DNA of 64,000 nucleotides from Novilysobacter_A longmucuonensis (GCF_046600735.1 NZ_JBJMAW010000012.1:9727-73726), one strand, 5' to 3'; positions 23,998-32,558 are shown, numbered from the stretch's first letter. The notes: a model not told the origin generated them from the letters alone. Made by a program: numbers and translations.

Positions 23998-24237
23998 TCA
24001 GAACCGGTAACGCAGACTCAACCGCAGCGAGCGCGGTTCGAACACGTGGTAGTGGATGTCCTCGATGCCGTCGACCGGCTCGCCACGCAGTCGCGACGCG
24101 TAGAAGTAGTCGATATCGTGGTCATCTAATTCAAGCAGATTGAGCACGTCCAGGTAGACACCCCATCCACCCGCGCCCGCCCGCTGCCAGTCCTTGCCCA
24201 CGCGCAGCCTCCAGCGCCGCCTGAAAAACCGGTGCAC
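23998..24237 (-). pseudogene. 3' remnant of a TonB-dependent outer-membrane receptor gene
   Basis: The last 79 codons of a beta-barrel protein remain: a strand-like RLRVGKDWQRAGAGGWGVYL, DVLNLLELDDHDIDYFYASR, and a C-terminus EPRSLRLSLRYRF. A terminal aromatic after alternating hydrophobic residues is the outer-membrane insertion signal of TonB-dependent receptors, and the 'Y-FYASRL-GEP--GIEDIH-H--EPR' pattern is typical of their last two strands. No upstream part exists: the frame runs into the AEC transporter gene on the other strand. It is probably a deletion relic. Confidence 0.7.
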
Positions 24238-24264
24238 CATCCACCTTCGCCCCAAGGAGCCACA

Positions 24265-25173
24265 ATGGCTTTCGACGCCTTCGCCCTGGTGCTGGCGATG
24301 CTGGCGCTGGGTTACCTGTTGCAGCGCCTGCGCGTGCTGCCGGCTGATGCCGCGCAGGTGCTGAACCTGGTCGTGCTGTACGTGTGCCTGCCGGCGGCGG
24401 TGCTGCGCTACGCGCCGCGACTGGAACTGGCGCCGGAGCTGCTGGGGATCGTCGCGGTGCCGTGGTTGCTGCTGGTCGCCACCGTGCTGCTGGTCGGCAC
24501 GCTGACACGTTGGCTGGGATTGCGCCGGGACGAGCACGCGGTGCTGCTGCTGACCGTCGCGCTGGGCAATACCAGCTTCCTCGGCTATCCGCTGACGCGC
24601 GCGCTGATCGGTGAGGACGCACTGCCTTACGCGGTGGTCTACGACCAGTTCGGCGCGTTCCTGATCATGTCGAGTTTCGGCCTGTGGGTGCTGGCGCGCT
24701 ACAGCGGCGACACCGCGCCCGGCGCGCGCGAGATGCTGCTGCGCGCGGCGCGGTTCCCGCCGCTGTGGGCGCTGCTGATCGCCCTGACCGTGATGCCGGC
24801 CGCGCCGCCGTCGTGGATCGCCGGCGCGCTGCAGCGGCTGTCGGACGCGCTGCTGCCGCTGGCAATGCTGACGATTGGGTTATCGGTGAAACTGGCGCTG
24901 CCGCGCGATGAGCTCAAGCCGCTCGCCGCCGGGCTGCTGCTCAAGCTTGCGGTGATGCCGGCGCTGGCCTGGTTGCTGGTGCCGCTGCTGGGCCTGCACG
25001 GCGACATGGCGCGCACCACCGTGCTGGAAGCGGCGATGCCCTCGATGATCACCGCCGCCGCACTGGCGATCGCGCACAATCTCGCGCCGCGCCTGGCCGC
25101 GGCGATGGTCGGCTATGGCGTGCTGTTGTCCTTGCTGACCCTGCCGCTGTGGGCGCGGGTGGCGGTCGGCTGA
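24265..25173 (+). CDS. AEC family (auxin efflux carrier-like) transporter
   Basis: The product is 302 residues, almost entirely hydrophobic with about ten membrane helices in the 5+5 arrangement of the family. The ATG at 24265 follows AAGGAG by 6 bases; the longer reading begins in receptor-remnant DNA. Family strings include VLNLVVLYVCLPAAVLRY near the first helix, LTVALGNTSFLGYPLTRALI in the discontinuous helix, and EAAMPSMITAAALAIAHNL near the end. The substrate is unknown; bacterial members export organic acids such as malate. Confidence 0.9.
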   Translation: MAFDAFALVLAMLALGYLLQRLRVLPADAAQVLNLVVLYVCLPAAVLRYAPRLELAPELLGIVAVPWLLLVATVLLVGTLTRWLGLRRDEHAVLLLTVALGNTSFLGYPLTRALIGEDALPYAVVYDQFGAFLIMSSFGLWVLARYSGDTAPGAREMLLRAARFPPLWALLIALTVMPAAPPSWIAGALQRLSDALLPLAMLTIGLSVKLALPRDELKPLAAGLLLKLAVMPALAWLLVPLLGLHGDMARTTVLEAAMPSMITAAALAIAHNLAPRLAAAMVGYGVLLSLLTLPLWARVAVG

Positions 25174-25231
25174 TCCGCCGTCGATGCTAGATTGGGCCGG
25201 CGGCATTGGCGCCGCATGCAAGGAGAGCGGG

Positions 25232-26464
25232 ATGCGTCTGCGTTTCCATGGATGGATGGTGCTGGCAGGCATCTGCGGTGGCAGCGCCTGGGCAGGCGAC
25301 GCGAGCAGCGACCCGGGGCAGGCGTTCGCAGGCGTCACCACTTGCGCCGAAGCCCGGCAGGCATTGGCGAGGCATCCGGGCGTGACCGGGGGCGGGGCGC
25401 GTGTCGAGGCGATCTGCGCGGCCGAGGCGGCCCGGCCGCGGCACGAGCCCGACGCCCAGGCCGAGATCAGGCAGTGGCACCGCGACAACGTCGCCGCCAT
25501 CGGCCAGCAGGTGCGCGGGCTGATGATCTCGCAGGACCCGCGCGACCAGCTGGCGGCGGCCCTGCTCGCGCCGACGTACCAGCTCGAGGGCGGCGAAGCG
25601 GCTGGGGAATGGACCACCGACGCTGCGACGACGGCATTCGCCGCGGCCCGGCGGCTCGGCCCGGACGATCCCCTGGTGGCGTGGATGGAAGCGCTCGACT
25701 GTCCCGGCGCGAAGGCCGCCGCCGGCTGCGATCCGCACGCGGCCATGCAGCGCTTGCAGCGGCTCGCACCCGACAACACGGCGGTATGGCTGCAGCAGCT
25801 GCGGGACGCGCTCGACGAGCCTGAAGTCGAGCGGATCCTGTCGCGGGCGGCGGCGGCAAGGCGTTACCAACTGCCCTTGGGCGAGCTCGGCCTGCTGCTC
25901 TATGACGCACTCGACCAGGCCGATGCTCCGCCGATGTCGCCCCGCCTGGCCACGGCCATGGCATCGGACATGGGCCTGGCGCGCCCGGTCGGCCGGCGCG
26001 ACATGACCGCGATGCATGCCATGGCGCTCACCACCGCAGTGGTGCTGCCCACCTACGCGCGGCTGCGCCATGCCTGCATCGCCGAAGACGATGTGCCGGC
26101 CCCCGCACGGCGGCACCCGGACTGCATCGGGATCTACACCCGGATGGCTCAGAGCGAGTTGCTGATCTCGCGTGCCTTGGCGCTTGCCAGCCTGGTGCGC
26201 CTGACCGCGGATGCACCCGAAGGTGCGCACTGGCGCGAACGGCTGCGAGAGCTGCACTGGCTGTGGCACAGCGGGCTGGAACCGGTGAATGCGCAAGCGC
26301 CCGCGGACTACATCCTCACGTCATGGCGCAAGGGCGAGATGGCCGCGCTCGAGGGCGTGCTCGCCGCGGCCGGCAGCCCGCTGGCGCCGCCGGACGGCTG
26401 GCTGCCCGAGAACGAGCGCCTGCGCAGCCTGATCACCACCGGGCGCCCCCCCGCCCGCGACTGA
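25232..26464 (+). CDS. Secreted or periplasmic protein of unknown function
   Basis: The product is 410 residues. The ATG at 25232 follows AGGAG and begins a signal peptide (MRLRFHGWMVLAGICGGSAW, cleavage near AWAG). Residues 90-330 are helical and repeat-like, with two conserved-looking Cys pairs (EALDCPGAKAAAGCDPHAAM, RHACIAEDD and RHPDCIGIY). The pattern resembles uncharacterised xanthomonad proteins; I recognise no catalytic motif. It lies 58 bp after the transporter gene, so they may be co-transcribed. Confidence 0.75.
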   Translation: MRLRFHGWMVLAGICGGSAWAGDASSDPGQAFAGVTTCAEARQALARHPGVTGGGARVEAICAAEAARPRHEPDAQAEIRQWHRDNVAAIGQQVRGLMISQDPRDQLAAALLAPTYQLEGGEAAGEWTTDAATTAFAAARRLGPDDPLVAWMEALDCPGAKAAAGCDPHAAMQRLQRLAPDNTAVWLQQLRDALDEPEVERILSRAAAARRYQLPLGELGLLLYDALDQADAPPMSPRLATAMASDMGLARPVGRRDMTAMHAMALTTAVVLPTYARLRHACIAEDDVPAPARRHPDCIGIYTRMAQSELLISRALALASLVRLTADAPEGAHWRERLRELHWLWHSGLEPVNAQAPADYILTSWRKGEMAALEGVLAAAGSPLAPPDGWLPENERLRSLITTGRPPARD

Positions 26465-26544
26465 TCCAGGCCGCGATGGCCGCCCCCACGGCCCGCGGTG
26501 TACGCTGCAGGTCCCGTCCGGGAGCAGCAGCCAAAGGGGGTTGG

Positions 26545-27174
26545 ATGAAGACCGTGCTGGTGGCCAGTTCCAAGGGGGGCGTCGGCAAGACCACGATCGC
26601 CACCCACCTTGCCGCGCAAGCGGCGCTCGATGGATGCAACACCGTCCTGCTGGACGCCGACCCGCAGGGCTCCTCGACGCGCTGGGCGCAGCGGCGGGCC
26701 GATCTGGACAGCGCGGTGCTGCCGCTCGACGGCACCCGCCGCAAGGGCTGGCAGAAGCATCTGCCCGATGACACCCAGCGGCTGTTCATCGACGCGCGCG
26801 CCGGCGCGATGGCCGGCGACCTCGACACCTTCCTGGACACCGCCGATGCCGTGGTGGTGCCGGTGCAGCCTTCGATGCTCGACATCGAGGCGACGGTGCC
26901 GTTCCTGGACACGCTGGCCCAGCACCCGCGCGTGCGCCGCGGCGAGCTGCGGGTCGGACTGGTCGGCAACAAGCTCAAGCCGTGGACCAACGCCTCTCAG
27001 CAGGCGATCGAGCTGTTGCGCGCGTGGCCGTATCCGGTGGTGGCGCAACTGCGCGACAGCCAGGCCTACGTCCTCATGTGCGGCCTCGGCAAGAGCCTGT
27101 TCGACTACCACTCCGCGCAGGTCCGCGAGCACCAGGCCGACTGGCAGCCGCTGTTGCGCTGGCTCAGGAAGTAG
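26545..27174 (+). CDS. Orphan ParA/MinD family ATPase
   Basis: The product is 209 residues starting at ATG 26545 behind an AAAGGGGG purine-rich site. The deviant Walker A VASSKGGVGKTTIATHLA spans residues 5-22, followed by LLDADPQGSSTRWAQRR. The switch-like segment after the second strand reads FIDARAG rather than the usual D(A/T)PPG, a visible deviation. No parB or centromere-like sites are adjacent, so it is not the chromosomal segregation parA. Small solo ParA proteins often position other cellular complexes; its partner here is unknown. Confidence 0.87.
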   Translation: MKTVLVASSKGGVGKTTIATHLAAQAALDGCNTVLLDADPQGSSTRWAQRRADLDSAVLPLDGTRRKGWQKHLPDDTQRLFIDARAGAMAGDLDTFLDTADAVVVPVQPSMLDIEATVPFLDTLAQHPRVRRGELRVGLVGNKLKPWTNASQQAIELLRAWPYPVVAQLRDSQAYVLMCGLGKSLFDYHSAQVREHQADWQPLLRWLRK

Positions 27175-27309
27175 CGGGAAACAGAAAAGGCGGGGGCCGG
27201 AAACGGGGAACGGACGTGGCGCGCTTTGTCCGCGACTCGTCGTCACGGCGTGTTTCTGCAGTACCTTCGATTCTCGAACCTCAAATCCGGCGCCACCCCG
27301 CTGCCGAGT

Positions 27310-27362
27310 GCGATGCTCCTGTTCCATGTTGCATGTTCCATGCTCCATGTTCCATGTTTTCC
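27310..27362. repeat. CCATGTT-type short tandem repeat
   Basis: GTTCCATGTTGCATGTTCCA is followed by TGCTCCATGTTCCATGTTTT: degenerate tandem copies of a GTTCCAT unit in the 218-bp gap before sixA. The rest of the gap 27175-27392 contains no recognisable gene. Confidence 0.75.
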
Positions 27363-27392
27363 GTTCCCCTCATTCCCGGCCTCAAAAAACCT

Positions 27393-27869
27393 ATGCGCGA
27401 ACTGATCCTGCTGCGCCACGCCCATGCCGAACCGGCCATCAGCGGCCAGGCCGATCTCGACCGCGCACTCTCGGCCGAGGGACTGACCGAGGCCGAGGCC
27501 GCCGGACGCTGGCTGGCCGAGAACCGGCTGGTGCCCGACTGCGTGCTGTGCTCGCCGGCGCGGCGCGCGCGCGAGACGCTGGAGGCGGTGCTCGGGGTGA
27601 TCGGCTATGTCGACCAGCGCATCGAGCCGTCGATCTTCGAAGCCACGCCGGGCACGCTGATCGCGCTGGCCGACAGCCACCTCGAAGTCGGCCGGCTGAT
27701 GCTGGTCGGCCACAACCCCGGCTTCGAGCGCCTCGCCGCGCTGCTGCACAGCGGCCAGTCCGGCGACTACCGTGGCATGCCGCCGGGCGGCATCGCGGTG
27801 TTGGCGCTGCCCGACGACACCGCGCTGGAGCCGGGCATCGCCCAGCTCAGCGCGTTCTGGTGGCCGTGA
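27393..27869 (+). CDS. sixA: Phosphohistidine phosphatase SixA
   Basis: The product is 158 residues. The RHG motif LILLRHAHAEP (Arg8, His9 as phosphoacceptor) and the second active-site string LMLVGHNPGFERLA are intact, as is the family LCSPARRARETLEA block. SixA removes phosphate from histidines such as those of HPt domains or phosphotransferase proteins. The start was set by the RHG motif; no clear ribosome site is visible. The stop overlaps the GTG of the downstream YceI gene (GTGA), making these genes translationally coupled. Confidence 0.9.
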   Translation: MRELILLRHAHAEPAISGQADLDRALSAEGLTEAEAAGRWLAENRLVPDCVLCSPARRARETLEAVLGVIGYVDQRIEPSIFEATPGTLIALADSHLEVGRLMLVGHNPGFERLAALLHSGQSGDYRGMPPGGIAVLALPDDTALEPGIAQLSAFWWP

Positions 27870-28450
27870 CGCCGAGCCTGAGGCTGGGATGCCTGGCACT
27901 TTTGTGTGTGTTGCCGTGGACCACGCCGGCGCGGGATGCGGCGCAGCACCCGGCCATAGGGTTCGATCCGGGACATACGCGCTTCGGCTTCGAGTTGCGC
28001 ACGCGCTGGGGCCAGCGGGTGCAGGGCGCCTTTCCGCAGTACGACGGTGAGCTGCGCGTGCTGCCCGACGGCCGACACCAGGTGCACATCCGCCTGGCGA
28101 CCGACGCGGTGGAGGTCGGCGAATCCGAGCGCTACACCGCAATCGCGCGCGGCGACGGGTTCTTCGATGCGCAGCGGCACCCGCTGATCGAGTTCGTGTC
28201 CGAGCCGCACCATGCCGCGCTCGCACACCACGGCGGTGAGCTGCGCGGGCTCCTGTCGATGCACGGGACCAGCCGGCTCGAGAGCTTCACGCTCACACCG
28301 GCGAGCTGCGCGCGCCCCGGCATCGACTGCGACGTGGTCGCCGAGGGCAGCGTCAGCCGCGGCGACTATGGACTGGACGGCTGGAAGCTGGTGCTCGGCG
28401 ATCGCGTGCGGTTCAGCCTGCGCGTGCGGCTAGACGATGCGGAGCGATAA
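27866..28450 (+). CDS. YceI family periplasmic protein
   Basis: The product is 194 residues, starting at a GTG that overlaps the sixA stop by 4 bp. A signal peptide (RLGCLALLCVLPWTTPARD) precedes a lipocalin-like YceI barrel with FDPGHTRFGFELRTRWGQRV, SERYTAIARGDGFFDAQRHP and FRSLRV-type end strands; YceI proteins bind isoprenoid-like lipids. The usual second half motif for ubiquinone-type ligands is recognisable (SVSRGDYGLDGWKLVLGDRV). It is the middle gene of a sixA-yceI-pld operon. Confidence 0.87.
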   Translation: MTPSLRLGCLALLCVLPWTTPARDAAQHPAIGFDPGHTRFGFELRTRWGQRVQGAFPQYDGELRVLPDGRHQVHIRLATDAVEVGESERYTAIARGDGFFDAQRHPLIEFVSEPHHAALAHHGGELRGLLSMHGTSRLESFTLTPASCARPGIDCDVVAEGSVSRGDYGLDGWKLVLGDRVRFSLRVRLDDAER

Positions 28451-30497
28451 GCTGCGCGCCCCAACCCCCGTGGACCCTGGTGTGACCGGCTCCGATTCGC
28501 TCCGCCCCGCATTCGCACCCGCCGACAGTCGCGTCCGCTTGCGCCACGCGCTGCGGGCCCTCGTGCTGCTGCTGGTGCTGCTGTCCCCGGCCTGCGCCAC
28601 CCTGTCGCAGGGCGAGCGCGAGCGGGCCGCGTCGATCGCCGTCGCGGCCCGCTCGCAGCAGGTCGACTGCCAGGCCATTGACGCCTGCGCCCAGCCCTCG
28701 CCGCTGCGTGCGCTGGCCGGGCGCGCGTTCGCCGAGTCCACGCCCGACGCCCCGCGCCACTATGCGCTGATCCTGGATCAGGGCCCGCAGGCGCTGCTCG
28801 TGCGGATCAACCTGATCCGCAGCGCGACCACCACCATCGACCTGCAGACCTACATCTTCGCCGAGGACGATGCCGGCCGGCTGGTACTCAACGAGCTGCT
28901 CGCCGCCGCGCGCCGCGGCGTTCGCGTGCGTCTGCTGATGGACCAGCTGTCCGGCCTGGAACACGTCGACACGCTCGCGGCGCTGGCCGGCGCGCACGCC
29001 AACTTCCGACTCAAGCTGTACAACCCGCTGCTGCAGCGCGCGCGCATCAGCAATCCACAGTACGTGCTGGCGGCGGCATGTTGCTGGCGGCGGCTCAACC
29101 AGCGCATGCACAACAAGCTGCTGCTGATCGACGGCGCGATCGGCATCACCGGCGGGCGCAACTACCAGGACGACTACTACGACTGGGATGAGCGGTTCAA
29201 TTTCCGCGACCGCGACCTGCTGGTCGCTGGACCGACCGCGCGGTTGATGCGCAGCGGGTTCGAACTGTTCTGGGACGACCACCGCAGCATCGCGGTCGAG
29301 CGGCTCTACGACGTCGGCCGGCACCTGCTCGCCCACGGCGCGCCGGCACTGCCGCCGACGCAGTACCAGCGCCCCGCGCGTGCCGCCGCGATGCGGCGCG
29401 ACGCCGACGACAGCGCCATGGTGGAGAGCGAGCTGGTCGACCGCGCGATCGCGGTCGGCGAGGTGCGCTACATCTCCGATTCGCCCGACAAGCACCACGA
29501 TGGCACCCTCGGCAACGGCGCTGCCAGCGATTCACTGCGCGAGCTGATCGCCTCCGCGCAGGAGGAGGTGTTGCTGCAAACGCCGTACCTGGTGCTGTCG
29601 AAGTCGGCGCAGGATCTGTTCCGCGAGCTGCAGGCGCGTCCGCATCCGCCGCGGATGGTCGTATCGACCAACAGCCTGGCCGCGACCGATGCGTTCATCG
29701 TCTACGCGCTGTCGCACAAGTACAAACGTCGCTACCTGCGCGACTTCGATTTCGACATCTACGAGTACAAGCCGTTTCCGATGGATGCGCCGATCGACAT
29801 CGCCGCCACCGGCGCGGCTTTGCCATCGCTGGCGCCGCCCGACGCCGGCGGCACCGGCACGGATACCGACGCAAGCGGCATCGACCGGCGGTCGATGCGC
29901 CAGCGCTACGACCGCCGCAGCGCGATCGGGCGCAATCACTACCGCCGCGCCCTGTCGCGCGAGTACGCTGCGCTGCGTTATGCCTCGCGCCGCGCCAACG
30001 AGCCGGTACCGCTCAAGCGTGCCGGCGTGCGCATCGGCCTGCATGCGAAGTCGCTGGTGATCGACGAGCGCGTCGGCGTGATCGGCACCCACAACTTCGA
30101 CCCGCGCGGGGACCACTACAACACCGAGAGCGCGGTGGTGATCGAGGACGTCGCGTTTGCACGTGCGCTGGCGACCAGCATCCGCCGCGATATCGCCCCG
30201 GCCAACTCCTGGACCATCGCGCGGCGCGACAAGCTGCCGGTGCTGTCCGGGCTGGAGTATTCGCTGGCCAAGGTCTCCGAGTACCTGCCGATCTTCGATC
30301 TGTGGCCGGTGCGCTACGCCACCAGCTACGAGTTCGTGCCCGGCCCGGACTGCCCGATGCCGCTGTATCGCGACGAGCCGGGCTTCCGCGACTGCTACCG
30401 GCCGGTCGGCGACTTCCCCGAGGTCGACCTGGGCTTCAAGGGCTTGAGTACGCGGATCTTCACCGCGTTCGGGGCGGGGCTCGCGCCGATTCTGTAG
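28437..30497 (+). CDS. Phospholipase D family lipoprotein (cardiolipin synthase-like)
   Basis: The product is 686 residues and overlaps the YceI gene by 14 bp. A hydrophobic stretch 37-53 ends in LLSPAC, a probable lipobox (Cys53). Two HKD motifs are intact: MHNKLLLIDGAIGITGGRN (His225, Lys227, Asp232) and LHAKSLVIDERVGVIGTHN (His536, Lys538, Asp543). The architecture resembles ClsC/YmdC-type phosphatidyltransferases, which make cardiolipin from two phospholipids. Residues 440-500 are a variable insertion rich in Ala/Thr/Asp. A lipid-active enzyme next to a lipid-binding YceI protein suggests an envelope-lipid operon. Confidence 0.92.
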   Translation: MRSDKLRAPTPVDPGVTGSDSLRPAFAPADSRVRLRHALRALVLLLVLLSPACATLSQGERERAASIAVAARSQQVDCQAIDACAQPSPLRALAGRAFAESTPDAPRHYALILDQGPQALLVRINLIRSATTTIDLQTYIFAEDDAGRLVLNELLAAARRGVRVRLLMDQLSGLEHVDTLAALAGAHANFRLKLYNPLLQRARISNPQYVLAAACCWRRLNQRMHNKLLLIDGAIGITGGRNYQDDYYDWDERFNFRDRDLLVAGPTARLMRSGFELFWDDHRSIAVERLYDVGRHLLAHGAPALPPTQYQRPARAAAMRRDADDSAMVESELVDRAIAVGEVRYISDSPDKHHDGTLGNGAASDSLRELIASAQEEVLLQTPYLVLSKSAQDLFRELQARPHPPRMVVSTNSLAATDAFIVYALSHKYKRRYLRDFDFDIYEYKPFPMDAPIDIAATGAALPSLAPPDAGGTGTDTDASGIDRRSMRQRYDRRSAIGRNHYRRALSREYAALRYASRRANEPVPLKRAGVRIGLHAKSLVIDERVGVIGTHNFDPRGDHYNTESAVVIEDVAFARALATSIRRDIAPANSWTIARRDKLPVLSGLEYSLAKVSEYLPIFDLWPVRYATSYEFVPGPDCPMPLYRDEPGFRDCYRPVGDFPEVDLGFKGLSTRIFTAFGAGLAPIL

Positions 30498-30502
30498 TGC
30501 GT

Positions 30503-30643
30503 GGGTCTGGGTCTGGGTCTGGGTCTGGGTCGGCGGAACTCGGGACTCGGGACTCGGGACTCGGCACTCGGGACTCGGGACTCGGGACTCGGGACTCGGG
30601 ACTCGGGACTCGGGACTCGGGACTCGGGACTCGGGACTCGGGA
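30503..30643. repeat. GGGTCT and GGGACTC tandem arrays
   Basis: About four and a half GGGTCT hexamers (30503-30530) are followed by about 15 GGGACTC heptamers (30537-30643), with a single GGCACTC variant. The same heptamer occurs at 38611-38671 and, inverted, at 38858-38909. It starts six bases beyond the phospholipase D stop. Confidence 0.97.
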
Positions 30644-30954
30644 CATCAAAAGCGTACCTTCCCGGAGAGCGCGCGAGGGGTGTTCGTGGCTGCAGTGCCT
30701 GTCGGCAGGCCGCTACGGATGAGGCGGATCGCTTCGCTTCCTGCTACTCCTTGCAGGCACGGCCCCTGCCGTCGGTCATGCCCGTGCGACTGCAACCTTT
30801 CCCTGCCGGAACCCATCCGTATAGGGGATCCCGTCGTGCGCGTCCCGCCGATTGCAGTAGGTCTTCGGTGGGGTGACTTCCGGCCCATGGCGGGATTGGT
30901 TAGGTGTTGTACTTTACCAGCACACCAACCCACACCTCTTCGCAGGAACCCGCC
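30644..30954. other. Non-coding region between heptamer array and twin small genes
   Basis: No convincing gene in about 310 bp. It contains CTGTCGGCAGGCCGCTACGG, closely similar to CTGTCGACAGGCCGCTCCGG at 38722 downstream of the other heptamer array, so the two loci share more than the heptamers. The A/T-rich last 60 bp (GATTGGTTAGGTGTTGTACT) probably hold the promoter of the small genes. Confidence 0.5.
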
Positions 30955-31137
30955 ATGAACCCGTCCCGCAGCTTCCAACGCAACGTCTCCGCCCCGGTCT
31001 TCGGCCGCTCCGCCGCCCGCGCTCCCGCCAGCCACGGCACCCGTGAATTCGGCATCGGCTACGGCCGCAGCAGCGGTTACGGCCGCAGCAGCCAGTACGC
31101 CGCTCCGGCCGCTCCGCGTCTGTTCCGCCTGGTCTGA
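30955..31137 (+). CDS. Tiny Gly/Ser/Tyr/Arg-rich protein, paralogue A
   Basis: The product is 60 residues. It shares with the next gene the head MN--R-F-R----PV, the core REFGIGYGRSSGYGRSSQYA and the tail RLFR. The sequence before the start (TTCGCAGGAACCCGCC) also closely matches that of the next gene (TTCGCAGGAAACCCCG), including the AGGA ribosome site, which argues that both are really translated. It is basic, without signal peptide or membrane helix, and has no cysteine. I do not recognise the family. Possibilities include a nucleic-acid-binding microprotein or a peptide precursor; no modification enzyme is adjacent. Confidence 0.7.
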   Translation: MNPSRSFQRNVSAPVFGRSAARAPASHGTREFGIGYGRSSGYGRSSQYAAPAAPRLFRLV

Positions 31138-31190
31138 CACCCCGCCGCCGATCGCTCCGCCCACTCGCCCCTTTTTCGCAGGAAACCCCG

Positions 31191-31364
31191 ATGAACGCTC
31201 CGCGCACCTTCGCTCGCCACTCCATGACCCCGGTTGCCACCGCTCAGCCCCGCGCCAATCATCGCCAGCGCGATTTCGGCATCGGTTACGGCAGCAGCAG
31301 CGGCTACGGCTGCAGCCGCCGTTACGCCCGTCTTTCCAACCAGCGCCTGTTTCGCTGTGCGTAA
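31191..31364 (+). CDS. Tiny Gly/Ser/Tyr/Arg-rich protein, paralogue B
   Basis: The product is 57 residues, starting 53 bp after paralogue A. The core RDFGIGYGSSSGYGCSRRYA and the end RLFRCA align with A, while the middle differs in sequence and length. Unlike A it has two cysteines (at the core and the penultimate position). Its 5' leader duplicates that of A, so a tandem duplication of the entire transcription unit is likely. The function is unknown; conservation of the FGIGYG-SSGYG core between otherwise diverged copies implies selection. Confidence 0.68.
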   Translation: MNAPRTFARHSMTPVATAQPRANHRQRDFGIGYGSSSGYGCSRRYARLSNQRLFRCA

Positions 31365-31525
31365 GGCATGGCGCCCGGTGCACGGCCGCGCCGTCGCCAC
31401 CTGGTTGATCCACGGCCCCTTGTGTTTTGCCGGCGTCCCAGGCGGGCGTGCTGCGCCCCTCTCCCCGTAGCCCGTCCGCCGGCCGCTCATCGGCTGGCCT
31501 GCCCCTGCTGCGATATCGTGGTTCG

Positions 31526-31975
31526 ATGACCGATCACACTGCCGCTGCCGCCCCGAGCCCGTTCCTCCACCGCGTCAGCCTCGAGCAGCTCAATGCGCTC
31601 TCGCGCGACACCGCGATGGAGCCGTTGGGCATCGTTTTCACCGAGATCGGCCCGGATTTCCTGCGCGCGACCATGCCGGTCGACGCGCGAACCCGCCAGC
31701 CCTACGGCCTGCTGCACGGCGGTGCCTCGGTGCTGCTGGCCGAAACGCTGGGCAGCACCGGCGGCAATCTGTGCGTGCCCGAGGGCCGCGCCTGCGTCGG
31801 TGTCGAGATCAACGCCAACCACCTGCGCGCGGTGCGCGAGGGCATCGTCACCGGCACCGCGCGGCCGCTGCACGTGGGCGGGCGCACCCAGGTCTGGGAG
31901 ATCCGGATAGAGGACGCCGCCGACCGGCTGGTCTGCATCTCGCGCCTGACCCTGGCGGTGATAGCCACCGTGTGA
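31526..31975 (+). CDS. PaaI/MenI-like hotdog-fold thioesterase
   Basis: The product is 149 residues from ATG 31526. The hotdog motif QPYGLLHGGASVLLAETLGS contains the catalytic-glutamate helix of the DHNA-CoA/4-hydroxybenzoyl-CoA thioesterase type (Glu in LLAETLGS), and the family VGVEINANHLRAVREG string follows. It hydrolyses an acyl-CoA or aryl-CoA; the substrate cannot be told from sequence. It stands alone between the small genes and a large inverted repeat. Confidence 0.88.
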   Translation: MTDHTAAAAPSPFLHRVSLEQLNALSRDTAMEPLGIVFTEIGPDFLRATMPVDARTRQPYGLLHGGASVLLAETLGSTGGNLCVPEGRACVGVEINANHLRAVREGIVTGTARPLHVGGRTQVWEIRIEDAADRLVCISRLTLAVIATV

Positions 31976-32058
31976 TCCGCGCCGTCCGCGCTTCGCGCTT
32001 GCCCATCTCTCGGCGATCCCAGCGACAGCCGGATTTTGCCTTCGCTTTCTTGCCGTGG

Positions 32059-32090
32059 CTGTAGCTGTGGCTGTGGCTGTGGCTGCAACG
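32059..32090. repeat. TGTGGC hexamer array
   Basis: About four to five copies of TGTGGC (first copy variant) end in GCTGCAACGCC. The related GTTGCTGTTGCTGTTGCTGC at about 63249 ends in the same CAACGC, so these microsatellite-like tracts belong with the intergenic repeat elements. Confidence 0.85.
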
Positions 32091-32112
32091 CCAATGAACC
32101 TGCGTCGTATCT

Positions 32113-32558
32113 CCACAGACCCCGAAGGGGCGGCGCACATGGATGTGCGGCGTTTTCCGACCGAGGCAGGATGCCGAGTCGGAAAATCCCCGCTTCGCCC
32201 GCACGGCAAGGTGTTTGAAGTGTCGGGGAAGGGCCTTTCTTTGGTTACTTTCTTTGGCCCTTGCAAAGAAAGTGACTCGCCTTCAGGCGAAAGCATTTGA
32301 TCGTTGCCTGTCTACCGCCTACGGATGTTTTTAAGGTTGCGGCACGCTCAAGATCAACTTCAAGATCAAGATCAAGAGCTTCCGCCTGAAGGCGGGTCAC
32401 TTTCTTTGATGAGCCCAAAGAACGTAACCAAAGAAAGGGCTCTCCTCGACACACCTCCCGTGCGGGCGTGGAGCAGCGCGGGGATTTTCCGACTCGCCAT
32501 CCATGGCTCGGTCGGAAAACGGCGCACATCCATGTGCGCCGCCCCTTCGGGGTCTGTG
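32113..32558. repeat. Long inverted repeat element with about 180-bp arms
   Basis: Arms 32113-32291 and 32378-32558 are imperfect reverse complements; the outer 50 bp are almost perfect (ACAGACCCCGAAGGGGCGGC versus its complement, then GTTTTCCGACCGA). Inner segments TTTCTTTGGTTACTTTCTTT and CTTCAGGCG also mirror each other. The loop (about 86 bp) holds CAAGAT microrepeats. There is no transposase and no convincing ORF; this fills most of the 714-bp gap 31976-32689. It may be a non-autonomous mobile element or a structured RNA/DNA hairpin. Confidence 0.9.

Noticed and set aside
26545..27174. ParA as evidence of a chromosome origin or plasmid partition locus
   Set aside because: No parB, parS-like sites, dnaA boxes or rep gene nearby.
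30395..30649. Repetitive 'SRVPSPE' protein encoded by the heptamer array on the minus strand
   Set aside because: A 7-bp unit cycles through three frames into a 7-residue repeat in any reading; it has no ribosome site and the same DNA recurs in non-coding positions.
31077..31490. Ala-rich minus-strand frames across the twin small genes
   Set aside because: Plus-strand copies share ribosome sites and a conserved core at protein level; the minus readings are poly-Ala/Arg artefacts.
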